Shown here piece by piece: positions 5,071-12,704 of a stretch of DNA of 12,841 nt (its first letter is position 1; every line of letters begins with the position of its first letter). Source of the stretch: an uncultured Clostridia bacterium (GTDB lineage: Bacteria > Bacillota > Clostridia > Christensenellales > Pumilibacteraceae); NCBI GenBank assembly GCA_947588325.1, contig CANPYH010000031.1:1-12841 (forward strand). Direction: 5' to 3'. Below the pieces are notes generated by a model. The model ran no database searches. It saw only the letters and a list, made by a program, of their open reading frames with translations, and was not told the DNA's origin. Both the position numbers and the translations under genes were made by a program.

Positions 5071-5397
5071 CTTATCGGCAATATGTTACTATTCTTGCTA
5101 TAAACTATGACAATCCCCTCAGTCACGCCGTTGGCGTGACAGCCCCCCTTACTAAGGGCGGCCCACACGGGTTTTCGGCTTTTCTCGTTCTTCAAGCTTT
5201 CGGGGCGGTCCACCTGCTACCCGTGCTTCGGGCAAATAATCAAACACCCTTGTAATGAAACAAGATAAGTAACACTCCACCCGAAAAGTCTGGGACGAAT
5301 ATGGCCGCCCGAAGTCGAGGGGGGCTGGCGCAACTTGTTGCGCCTGAGGGGATTGTTATATAATCAATACACGTTAAGTAACATATTCCCCGATAAG
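5071..5397. repeat. Repeat family B, copy B3, with extended outer inverted repeats
   Basis: The core runs 5110-5356 with ends ACAATCCCCTCAG and CTGAGGGGATTGT. The hairpins inside the ends are GTCACGCC-GTT-GGCGTGAC (left) and GGCGCAAC-TT-GTTGCGCC (right), both perfect and both different from those of B1 and B2. CAGCCCCCC/GGGGGGCTG and GGGCGGCC/GGCCGCCC pair further in. In this copy an outer inverted repeat is also clear: CTTATCGGCAATATGTTAC (5071-5089) faces GTAACATATTCCCCGATAAG (5378-5397). On the right the similarity to the left flank of B1 continues to about 5428 (ATCCTATT). It lies between convergent genes. From 5009 to 5070 nothing recognisable is seen, and open frames here are repeat-derived. 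Confidence 0.85.
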
Positions 5398-5433
5398 CAA
5401 AAATCGTTATATCAAACACTATCCTATTAAGAA

Positions 5434-5463
5434 GGTACGCGTCGCATAATTGCAACGCGTACC
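5434..5463 (-). terminator. Hairpin between family A copy A3 and family B copy B3
   Basis: On the minus strand a 13-base stem with one G-T pair, GGTACGCGTTGCA / TGCGACGCGTACC with a 4-base loop, follows family A sequence just as the hairpins at 945 and 3495 do. Only TTCTT follows on the minus strand, so it is a poor classical terminator. The position and structure are conserved although the stem sequence is not. Confidence 0.55.
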
Positions 5464-5739
5464 ATAATGTTTAACAAATCTTCTTGCACAACTCCGAAAC
5501 GTACCAACTTGAGCACGGCACAGAGTGCCGCTCAAGCGTGCGAGAGAGGTTATTTCGACACAGGAGTTTACTATAATAGGCGTAAATGACTGCGTCGGAA
5601 TGTTCTCGGTTCGTTGCCTATCTGCGCCGCTATGCGCCGTCCCTGCTGTAGCGAGGGAGCTTACTAATAACCGTAAATGACTGTGTCGAAATGTTCTCGG
5701 CGCGCCCGTATCACCGCGCCTGTTGCGGCGCTCCTGTAC
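5464..5739 (-). repeat. Repeat family A, copy A3 (with internal direct repeat)
   Basis: This is the longest family A copy, read on the minus strand downstream of hisC. A 29-base block is present twice (5581-5609 and 5672-5700, 27 of 29 identical, 91 bases apart); on the plus strand it begins CGTAAATGACTG and ends ATGTTCTCGG. Beside each copy, on the minus strand, is TTACG...AGTAAGCTCC or TTACG...AGTAAACTCC. The part nearest B3 contains a long hairpin, CTTGAGC-GGCAC-TCT-GTGCC-GT-GCTCAAG (5503-5533 region). No gene is seen in it. Confidence 0.75.
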
Positions 5740-5776
5740 AAAACGCACCCTCTGCAATGTTACAGAGAGTGCGTTT
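5740..5776 (-). terminator. Rho-independent terminator of hisC
   Basis: On the minus strand AAACGCACTCTCTG (5776-5763) pairs with CAGAGGGTGCGTTT (5754-5741), 14 base pairs with one G-T pair and an 8-base loop, followed by TTTT. It begins 56 bases after the hisC stop and would end the mfd-foldase-hisC transcript. Family A copy A3 starts directly behind it. Confidence 0.85.
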
Positions 5777-5831
5777 AATTATTCACGTTTATTCTTTATA
5801 AGTTATATCTTTCTACGCCTTGCGCCTATCC

Positions 5832-6893
5832 TCAACCGAGAATTTCCGCGCAGACCTTGACAAACTCGCGCATATCCTCTTCCGACCCGATCGTTATGCG
5901 GAGATAGTCGGAAATGCGGGGATGGTCGAAACGGCGGACGAGTATTCCGCGCGCGCGGAGCCGAGCCTGAAACTCCTTGCCGCCGAGCGTGGGAGGCTTG
6001 GCGAAAATGAAGTTTGCGTCGCTCTTCGTGACGGTGAAGCCGAGCTGCGAAAGCCGATCCGCCGTCCACTCCCGAGTGGCGATTATCCTTGCCGTGCACT
6101 CCTCGAAGTATTCCCTGTCCTCGATAGCTGCTCTTCCAACCGCGGCAGTCAACGAGTTCACGGTGTAGCTGTTGAAGCAGTCTTTGACGGAGCGAAGGGT
6201 TGTGATAAGCTCCTCATTCCCTATCGCATAACCGAGCCTGCCGCCCGCAAAACTCCTGCTCTTGGAAAATGTCTTGACGACGAGCAGGTTATTATATTTC
6301 GCTGTCATTGCCGCGAGAGAGGGCTGCGAGGAAAAGTCGGCATATGCCTCATCGGCTATTATCACGCGATTCGTGTGCGTCTCGACCAAACGGCAAATGT
6401 CGCCGTTATCCAGTGCAATAGCCGTCGGAGCGTTGGGGTTAGCAATAACTATCCCGCTCGTTTTGCGCTCCATATAGTCGGCAATATCAACGGTAAAGTC
6501 GGGGCGAAGGGGCACTTCGGCATAGTTGATATTATACAGCGAGCAAAAGACTTTATAGAACGAATACGTTATATCGGGGAAAAGTACGGGGTCGGAGTCT
6601 GCGTCGAAAAACGCGGCAAAAGCGAGAGACAACACTTCGTCGCTCCCGTTGCCCACGAACACGTTTTCCGTCTTAACCCCCTCCGCCCCCGCGATTGCGG
6701 CACGAAGAACGTCCGCCGTGGGATCGGGGTAAAGACGAAGCCGCCCCGCGTCAAACTCGCGCAAAGCGGCAATGGCTTTGGGTGACGGCGGGTACGGATT
6801 CTCGTTCGTATTCAGTTTTATTACCTTTTCGCCTTTGGGCTGTTCCCCCGGTACGTACGGGGTCAGTCCTGCGGCAAGTTTACTCTTTAACAT
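5832..6893 (-). CDS. hisC: Histidinol-phosphate aminotransferase (class I/II PLP enzyme)
   Basis: HisC transfers the amino group from glutamate to imidazole-acetol phosphate in histidine synthesis; in some bacteria it also serves Phe/Tyr synthesis. The 353-residue length is normal. Visible family features are the N-terminal substrate segment KLNTNENPYPPSP (26-38), RLYPDPTADVLRAAIA (53-68), the PLP phosphate region VFVGNGSDEVL (78-88), ANPNAPTA (151-158), IIADEAYADF (178-187), the PLP-lysine segment TFSKSRSFAGGRLGY (208-222, K211) and the C-terminal YLRITIGSEEDM (330-341). NPNAPTA and SKSRSFAGGRLGY deviate from the more usual NPNNPTG and SKAF-LAGLRLGY, but the essential Asn, Asp181, Tyr184, Lys211 and Arg219 remain. 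It lies 39 bases after the foldase gene on the same strand. An AAAAGGG tract sits immediately before the ATG, closer than an ideal ribosome binding site. No other his genes are present, so a close aromatic aminotransferase of the HisC family cannot be excluded. Confidence 0.9.
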   Translation of the reverse strand: MLKSKLAAGLTPYVPGEQPKGEKVIKLNTNENPYPPSPKAIAALREFDAGRLRLYPDPTADVLRAAIAGAEGVKTENVFVGNGSDEVLSLAFAAFFDADSDPVLFPDITYSFYKVFCSLYNINYAEVPLRPDFTVDIADYMERKTSGIVIANPNAPTAIALDNGDICRLVETHTNRVIIADEAYADFSSQPSLAAMTAKYNNLLVVKTFSKSRSFAGGRLGYAIGNEELITTLRSVKDCFNSYTVNSLTAAVGRAAIEDREYFEECTARIIATREWTADRLSQLGFTVTKSDANFIFAKPPTLGGKEFQARLRARGILVRRFDHPRISDYLRITIGSEEDMREFVKVCAEILG

Positions 6894-6932
6894 CCCTTTT
6901 ATGCCGCGCCGAATACGGTATAGCTCCGACGC

Positions 6933-9251
6933 TTATTCCGACTCTTCGTCTTCGGAAGGCGTGAATAATTGCTCCTCGTATTCCTTCAGCTTACCCTTGA
7001 AACGCTCCTTGTGAGGGAGAATAACGCTGTCCATGTTGCGGTACTTCTCGGATATGCCGCTCTGCCATGCGGTGTATGCGGCGTCGAGCTTGGTGTTGTA
7101 GTTATCTACGGCGAGCGCCTCGTCCACCTTGGTTATGTTAGCGGCGGTGAGGTACTGACCGAGAACTCTCGTCTGTCCCGCCTGAGGAACGAAGTTGAGG
7201 CAGAGGATATGCCAGCCGTAATCGGTGAGGACAGGCTCGCTTATGCTGCCGATATCCGCCGTGCCGTTCTTGTACGCCTTGTAAAGGTCGCGTGCGGCGG
7301 TGGCGAACTCGATCATATACGTCTCTGCGGCGCCGCCCTCGAGAGCGGGTGTCGCGGTTATGGCGTAACCCATTTCGTTATTGAATATACCGGGGTCGGT
7401 ATTGTATGTGTATATAAGCTCGTCGAACTTGGTGAGCGCTTCCTGCGTGCTGCTCGAAGCCGCCTGCATCTCGCTCTCGATATTGCTGTACGCCTCGGCT
7501 ATCGTGTAAGTTCTGCTCGTATCGTTCTCGCCGTCCTTGTGCTTGTACACAACGACGTTCTTACCGAGGTTCTCTCTGTACTTCTCGATCTCGGCGTCGG
7601 ACTTGCCTCTCGCCTTTTCCGCTTCGAGGTTAGCCGTCTGCGCGTCGGAGAACGGAATGAGTATGTGCTTAACCCAGAAGTACTCCTGATCTGCAAAGTA
7701 AAGTATGGTCTCGTTGTTGCTGCATGCCGTGTAGTAGTTCTGCACGTCCGCGTTGTAGCTTGCCCTCTGCGACGCAAGCTCGTTGTCATATATGGTCGCT
7801 ACGTCGTCGGGTTGGATATCCCTGCCGAGATAGTTCCTGAACGCCGTCGTCTGAAGCTGGCTGACGGTGGAGTCGGCATATACGTCGCGGATAATATCAT
7901 AGGTATAGAGGCGGGCATAGAGCTTGGAAGCGCCGTCGTTTCCATCCTTATTACCCAAAACCTTCTCCATATCCTCCACTTCGGCGCGGTAATTCTTGCG
8001 CTCCTCTTCGGACATGGCGTATTGATCCTCGACATAGTCCTTTATGTTCTTGACGAAGTTACGCATTGCCGCACGCTCGAAGGATGCGCGAACGGGGTTG
8101 CTATCGTTACCGGGGATCCTGTCGGGAGTCTGCGAGATGTTCCAGACCTTATAGTCGCGGCTATCCTCGGGGGTCTCCGTCGGAGGCGTGGGATAGGTCG
8201 GCGAAGGGGTCTCCGCCTGGCTGACTTCGGGAACGTTCTCGTTACGTCCGAGGGAAATCTGCGTGTATATCGAGTTAAGCTCGGAGTCGATGTTATCGTA
8301 TATCGTGCGGTTGACGGTATTGATCTCCGTTACTCCCCACTCCGCGTCGCCCGACTTAATCGCGGCAATCGCCTCTTCTCTCGAGAGATAGGATGTCGAG
8401 AACATATTGATAAATCTGTTGAATATGTCGTCAACGTTCTTATAGCCTTGCTGTACGAGGGACTGCGCGTAGTTGTTGAAGTACGTCATCATGGCGGACT
8501 TGTAGAAGTTCTCTCCCTCCGCTTTGTATGTCGCGGTCTCATATGCGGGAGTGAGCATAGTCCAGCCGAAAGTGTCGTCGGACGCGTCGTAGTCAATGAG
8601 CGGCAGAGCGGAGTCTATCGCGAAGGAGCCGGGTTTCTGCACGGTCGCAAGAGCAAGCGCGCCGTATACCGTCTTACCGTCCGAGAGTTTCGTCCACTTC
8701 GCGGCGTAGTTGGAGTTGCCGTCGGAGTATACAATGCCGTCGAAGCGGTACTCCTCGCCCGAGACGGGTTCGACGAAGTATTCGCTGTTCGTTCTCGACT
8801 GCGAGCGGTTATCCCAATTCTCGTCGCCCTCCACCGTCTCCACTACCTTGACCGTATCGCCGTCGTTCACATCGGCTATATAGACGACCTTGCCGTCCTT
8901 GATTTTCGCCTTGTGAATAGCGGCTCCGTCGTGCGTGCGGCGAACGGTCTGAACGATCTCGTCCGTCGGCTCGCCGAAGTCTGCGGAGTTGCGGATCTCG
9001 CCGATGTTATCCACGGGGTCACCGAACTCGTCGAGACCGTCGTTGAGCTTGCGCACGGGGTTACCGAATGGATCGATGTAGTCCACCGTGAGCGGTACTT
9101 CGTATGTCAGCTCGAAGGGTGCGATTTCGAGGATAACCTGTGAGAGGTCTTTATCCTCGTCGTAAGAGAAAACGCAACCCGCAAAGACCGTCGCCATAAC
9201 GGCAGCGGCAAGCGCCAACACGATTACTTTTATTACCGAACGTTTTTTCAT
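6933..9251 (-). CDS. Large PrsA/SurA-like peptidylprolyl isomerase lipoprotein
   Basis: This 772-residue protein is predicted to be exported and lipid-anchored on the outer face of the membrane. It has basic MKKRSVIK, a hydrophobic stretch and the lipobox VFAGC (C26). A PpiC-type parvulin domain spans about 525-687, beginning YFWVKHILIPF (H529), with MGYAIT in the middle, and ending ISEPVLTDYGWHIL (H681). These are the two conserved histidines of parvulins. The regions at about 245-335 and 385-525 are helical and charged, like the chaperone arms of SurA/PrsA. A Pro/Thr-rich linker (343-362) separates them. The unfamiliar N-terminal part (27-240) is acidic and beta-rich. The tail is acidic. 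PrsA proteins are usually about 300 residues, so this one is more than twice the normal size. The domain carries an insertion at about 538-605. It follows mfd by 107 bases, has its own promoter, and lacks a strong ribosome binding site. Its likely job is folding exported proteins. Confidence 0.87.
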   Translation of the reverse strand: MKKRSVIKVIVLALAAAVMATVFAGCVFSYDEDKDLSQVILEIAPFELTYEVPLTVDYIDPFGNPVRKLNDGLDEFGDPVDNIGEIRNSADFGEPTDEIVQTVRRTHDGAAIHKAKIKDGKVVYIADVNDGDTVKVVETVEGDENWDNRSQSRTNSEYFVEPVSGEEYRFDGIVYSDGNSNYAAKWTKLSDGKTVYGALALATVQKPGSFAIDSALPLIDYDASDDTFGWTMLTPAYETATYKAEGENFYKSAMMTYFNNYAQSLVQQGYKNVDDIFNRFINMFSTSYLSREEAIAAIKSGDAEWGVTEINTVNRTIYDNIDSELNSIYTQISLGRNENVPEVSQAETPSPTYPTPPTETPEDSRDYKVWNISQTPDRIPGNDSNPVRASFERAAMRNFVKNIKDYVEDQYAMSEEERKNYRAEVEDMEKVLGNKDGNDGASKLYARLYTYDIIRDVYADSTVSQLQTTAFRNYLGRDIQPDDVATIYDNELASQRASYNADVQNYYTACSNNETILYFADQEYFWVKHILIPFSDAQTANLEAEKARGKSDAEIEKYRENLGKNVVVYKHKDGENDTSRTYTIAEAYSNIESEMQAASSSTQEALTKFDELIYTYNTDPGIFNNEMGYAITATPALEGGAAETYMIEFATAARDLYKAYKNGTADIGSISEPVLTDYGWHILCLNFVPQAGQTRVLGQYLTAANITKVDEALAVDNYNTKLDAAYTAWQSGISEKYRNMDSVILPHKERFKGKLKEYEEQLFTPSEDEESE

Positions 9252-9311
9252 TTAGTTTTAGCCTGTACGCCCTCGCTTATATGCGCGGGCAAATTCCGTT
9301 TTATCCTGTCT

Positions 9312-9340
9312 ATTATACATTAAGCGCGGTCAAAAATCAA
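9312..9340 (-). promoter_or_regulatory. Sigma-A type promoter for the foldase-hisC unit
   Basis: On the minus strand TTGATT (9340-9335) and a perfect TATAAT (9317-9312) are separated by 17 bases, in the 107-base gap after mfd. Transcription would start near 9305, about 53 bases before the ATG. No terminator is seen between mfd and this promoter, so it probably adds to read-through. Confidence 0.78.
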
Positions 9341-9358
9341 ACATTTGCGCCTATCAAA

Positions 9359-12300
9359 TCATATATTGCACAAAAATTTTACCATAGATCTGCCGCTGGG
9401 GAAGCGCAATGCCGCCTTTTCGCCCAATTCCGTCCGTCCGCCGTACCTCTCCGCAACGGCTACCGTGCCCTCTTTGATGTCCTTAACCCGCTTGAATATC
9501 AGCCTGCTCGTTCCGTGCATAAGCTCCGCCTCGTCCGCGCCGAGCTGCGCCGCCTTATTCTTGACAAGTGCGGAGGTCAGGAGGTTAATAACTTCGGAGG
9601 GCGGCTCGCCGTATATGTCGCGCATGGTGCCCTCCATACGCCGCAGCTCCGCCGCCGAGGATATGCGGGATATGTTGCCGTATTGCCTGATACGCCACTC
9701 TTCGTCGGTGACGTAGGACTCGGGCAGATAGGCGTTGAAATCGGTGCGGACAATGACTTCCTTCTCTTCTTCTCCGCCCCGCCCCGTCGTCTCGTCGATA
9801 ACCTCGCGAAGCAGTTTCATATATGTATCGTAGCCGACCTGTTCCATGTGCCCGTGCTGTTCCCGACCAAGAACGTTGCCCGCGCCGCGTATTTCGAGAT
9901 CGCGCATGGCGAGCATAAACCCGCTGCCGAGTTCCTTGCATTGCATAATCGCGTCGAGGCGGCGGAGCGCGACGTCGGTCATCTGCGCCGAGCCGTCGTA
10001 GGTGAAGTATGCCGAGGCAAGACGGTTGCTACGTCCTATTCTGCCGCGGAGCTGGTACATCTGCGAAAGCCCGAAGTCGTCGGAGTTAATAACGACCATG
10101 GTGTTTGCGCGGGGAATGTCTATTCCATTCTCTATTATAGTGGTGGCTATAAGCACGTCCGTTTCGCCGCGGGAGAAGGCGCTTATGACGTTTTCCGCCT
10201 GTTCGGGGGGCATTTGCCCGTGCACGACGGCAACTTTGAGCTCGGGCACAAGGGTGCGAACGGTGTCGGCGAAACTGTCTATCCCCTTCACGCGGTTATA
10301 TATAACGAAGGACTGACCGTCGCGGGCATACTCCCGCATGAGCGCGTCGGCGAGCAGTCCGTTACTGTACTCGGCGACAAAGGTCTGCACGGGAAGTCGG
10401 TCGTAAGGCGGGGTGCGGAGCATGGAAATATCGCGTATCCCCGAAAGCGACATGTGCAATGTGCGTGGTATGGGGGTTGCGGACATGGTCAGGACGTTGA
10501 CGTTGGTACGCATTTGTTTAAGCTGTTCCTTGTGCGTAACTCCGAAACGCTGTTCCTCGTCGAGGATAAGCAGTCCGAGGTCGGCGAACTTAATCCCCTT
10601 GCCCAGCAGTTTATGCGTACCGCAAACGAGGTCTATGCTGCCATCGGCAAGCCCCGCCGTTATCCGCCGCACTTCGTCGGGTTTGGACATTCTCGAGAGC
10701 ATGGCGACGCGAACGCCGAAACTTTCCATGCGCTTGACCGCCGTCTTGTAGTGCTGGAGAGCGAGAATTGTAGTCGGGCAGAGGAAGGCGACCTGCTTAC
10801 CCTCGGCAATAACCCTGTATGCCGCGCGAAGAGCGACTTCGGTTTTACCGAACCCCACGTCACCGCAAATAAGTCGGTCCATAATCTTGCCCTGCGCGAG
10901 GTCGCCGAGTACGTCCTCGGTTGCGGCCGCCTGATCCTCGGTATCGACGTAGGGAAAAGCGGAGATAAAATCGTCCATAAGCGCGGGTTCGGGCGCGTAT
11001 ATGTGCCCCTTGCCCGCCGCCCGCTTGCCGTAGAGCGCTACGAGGTCGATCGCCATCTCCTTGATGGAGTTCTTGACGCGCTCTTTGATCCGCGCGAACT
11101 GTCCGCCGCCGAGCTTGCAGAGTTTAGGCTCCGCGCCCGCATACGAGTACCGCGAAAGGCTGTCGAGGTTCTCCACGGGCAGATACAGTTTATCCCCCTC
11201 CGCATAGCCTATTATAACGTAGTCGTGCATTGCGCCGCTGAAGTCCAACTTTTCGATGGCAAGACACTTGCCCACACCGTGGTAGCTATGCACAACATAG
11301 TCGCCAACGCTGGGTAGCGGCATAATCTCCTTGCGTTTTTTCACCGCTCGGACAGCCGCTTTGGACACAAGCGAGCCTGTGCCTATAAACACCTGCCTGT
11401 TCTCGTGAATGAGGAAGCTGCTCGGGAGTATACCGTCGATCATATTGACGGAGGAGCCGCCGTATTCGACGTGCACGCCGCGGGCGGTGAGGTCGTCTGA
11501 TATGGCGCGGACGGCGTCGGGACTGCCCGCAAAGAGATTTACTTCATAGCCTCGGCTCACCCAATTCTTTATGTCCGTTGCGAGCAGGGCGTAGTCGCGG
11601 GAGTAGTCGGGTAACAGCGTGTCGGTCAGTTCGTAAATGGCGGCCGGGTCGTAAAACCTGTTCTGCGACATGCCCGTGTGGAAGGTCAGCTTGGGCGCGG
11701 CAAAGCCGAAAGCCGACTGTATGTCCGCTATCTGTTTCTTGCTACTCGGCAGTGCGTCGCCCGAGGCGGTGAGTAGTTTTATTCGGCTCAGATGCTCCTT
11801 TTCGACGAGAAGAGCGGAGTCGTAGCAGGCTTTGGCGTCGGCAATAAGCAGGGGCATATCCCCCATAAACTCGGGAAAAGCCACCGCGCCGCCGAGGTAG
11901 GGCAGCAAAAACGGCACGTCCTTTCGCCCCGCACCGACGCGGAGTTCCAGCTCGCCGAGGAGCGCGGCAAAGTGCGCCGCCGCGTCCGCCGAGAGAGCCC
12001 GAGCCTCCCCCCTCACCCTTTCCAGCGCGCGCTCGCCCTCTTCGGGCGTGTAGTACGCCTCGCCGAAGGGAGAGGCGGTTACGCGACTGACCTTGCGCAC
12101 CGTTATCTGCTCGGAGTCGAGTATCTTAATACTCTCCACGGCGTCGAAGTCGAGCACTATGCGGTAATAGTCCTCTTCGCCCACGGGAGACAGGTCGATT
12201 ATGTCGCCGCGGACGGCGTATTGACCTTTGCCGTCCAGCTGGGTTACCCGCCGATATCCCGCCGCCGCGAGCCGCCGCGAGAGCGAAGTCGGGTCCGCCT

Positions 12301-12694
12301 CCTGCCCGACGGTGACGGTCAAAGTCGCGCCCGATACGTCGGAGGAGCGGGGATATAGCTGCATAGCCGCCTCGACGAAGGTGACGACGTGAGACGCGCC
12401 CCTCGCTATGCGCGAAAGGGCTTCGGCTCTGTCGTATTCGTTTGCGCCGAACCGCTCGAAGGCGAAGCCGACGGAGTCGCTTCTCGAGGGGAGAAAGACG
12501 GCGTCGGTCAGACTTCTTATGAATTCATAGGCCTCGCGGGCGCGGACGTAATCGGACTCGACGAAAACGGCGCGGTCGGTCATGGCGAAAACCGCCCACC
12601 GCGCATATTTTTGCAAGCCAAATACCGAGATATTTTTTTTATCTCGGATATCGCGCAATATTTCTATTATCTTCCCGTCGGGTTTTAACAGCAT
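9359..12694 (-). CDS. mfd: Transcription-repair coupling factor
   Basis: Mfd is a DNA translocase that removes RNA polymerase stalled at DNA damage and recruits UvrA for excision repair. The 1111 residues are within the family range. From the N-terminus: a UvrB-like damage-recognition part (about 1-330), a linker and degenerate domain, then the RNA polymerase-interacting CarD-like domain (about 460-520, with GDYVVHSYHGVGKC and YLPVENLDSLSRY). The superfamily 2 translocase follows, with Walker A GDVGFGKTE (611-619), LLILDEEQRFG (708-718), TMSATPIPRTL (736-746), DVLIATTIIENGIDI (846-860) and QLRGRIGRS (881-889). The translocation (TRG) region (RDLEIRGAGNVLG, 931-943) and the C-terminal UvrA-gating domain (about 985-1090) complete it. 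ATG 12694 is ten bases after the pth stop and has no clear ribosome binding site, so translational coupling is likely. The pth-mfd order is typical of Bacillota. Confidence 0.97.
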   Translation of the reverse strand: MLLKPDGKIIEILRDIRDKKNISVFGLQKYARWAVFAMTDRAVFVESDYVRAREAYEFIRSLTDAVFLPSRSDSVGFAFERFGANEYDRAEALSRIARGASHVVTFVEAAMQLYPRSSDVSGATLTVTVGQEADPTSLSRRLAAAGYRRVTQLDGKGQYAVRGDIIDLSPVGEEDYYRIVLDFDAVESIKILDSEQITVRKVSRVTASPFGEAYYTPEEGERALERVRGEARALSADAAAHFAALLGELELRVGAGRKDVPFLLPYLGGAVAFPEFMGDMPLLIADAKACYDSALLVEKEHLSRIKLLTASGDALPSSKKQIADIQSAFGFAAPKLTFHTGMSQNRFYDPAAIYELTDTLLPDYSRDYALLATDIKNWVSRGYEVNLFAGSPDAVRAISDDLTARGVHVEYGGSSVNMIDGILPSSFLIHENRQVFIGTGSLVSKAAVRAVKKRKEIMPLPSVGDYVVHSYHGVGKCLAIEKLDFSGAMHDYVIIGYAEGDKLYLPVENLDSLSRYSYAGAEPKLCKLGGGQFARIKERVKNSIKEMAIDLVALYGKRAAGKGHIYAPEPALMDDFISAFPYVDTEDQAAATEDVLGDLAQGKIMDRLICGDVGFGKTEVALRAAYRVIAEGKQVAFLCPTTILALQHYKTAVKRMESFGVRVAMLSRMSKPDEVRRITAGLADGSIDLVCGTHKLLGKGIKFADLGLLILDEEQRFGVTHKEQLKQMRTNVNVLTMSATPIPRTLHMSLSGIRDISMLRTPPYDRLPVQTFVAEYSNGLLADALMREYARDGQSFVIYNRVKGIDSFADTVRTLVPELKVAVVHGQMPPEQAENVISAFSRGETDVLIATTIIENGIDIPRANTMVVINSDDFGLSQMYQLRGRIGRSNRLASAYFTYDGSAQMTDVALRRLDAIMQCKELGSGFMLAMRDLEIRGAGNVLGREQHGHMEQVGYDTYMKLLREVIDETTGRGGEEEKEVIVRTDFNAYLPESYVTDEEWRIRQYGNISRISSAAELRRMEGTMRDIYGEPPSEVINLLTSALVKNKAAQLGADEAELMHGTSRLIFKRVKDIKEGTVAVAERYGGRTELGEKAALRFPSGRSMVKFLCNI

Positions 12695-12704
12695 TTGCCG
12701 CTTT

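Noticed and set aside
5464..5739. CRISPR array from the repeated blocks in family A
   Set aside because: Only two blocks are present per copy, with large related spacers and no cas genes; it is a duplicated module within a dispersed repeat.
4998..5757. Minus-strand frames at 4998-5213, 5240-5455 and 5419-5757
   Set aside because: They coincide with B3 and A3 and are explained by the repeat sequence.
5820..6785. 321-residue plus-strand frame opposite hisC
   Set aside because: It is antisense to a well-conserved aminotransferase and has no domain of its own.
6969..11317. Long plus-strand frames opposite the foldase gene (6969-9143) and mfd (9281-11317)
   Set aside because: The minus-strand proteins have clear family motifs. 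The antisense frames arise from GC-rich codon use and show no recognisable domain or ribosome binding site.
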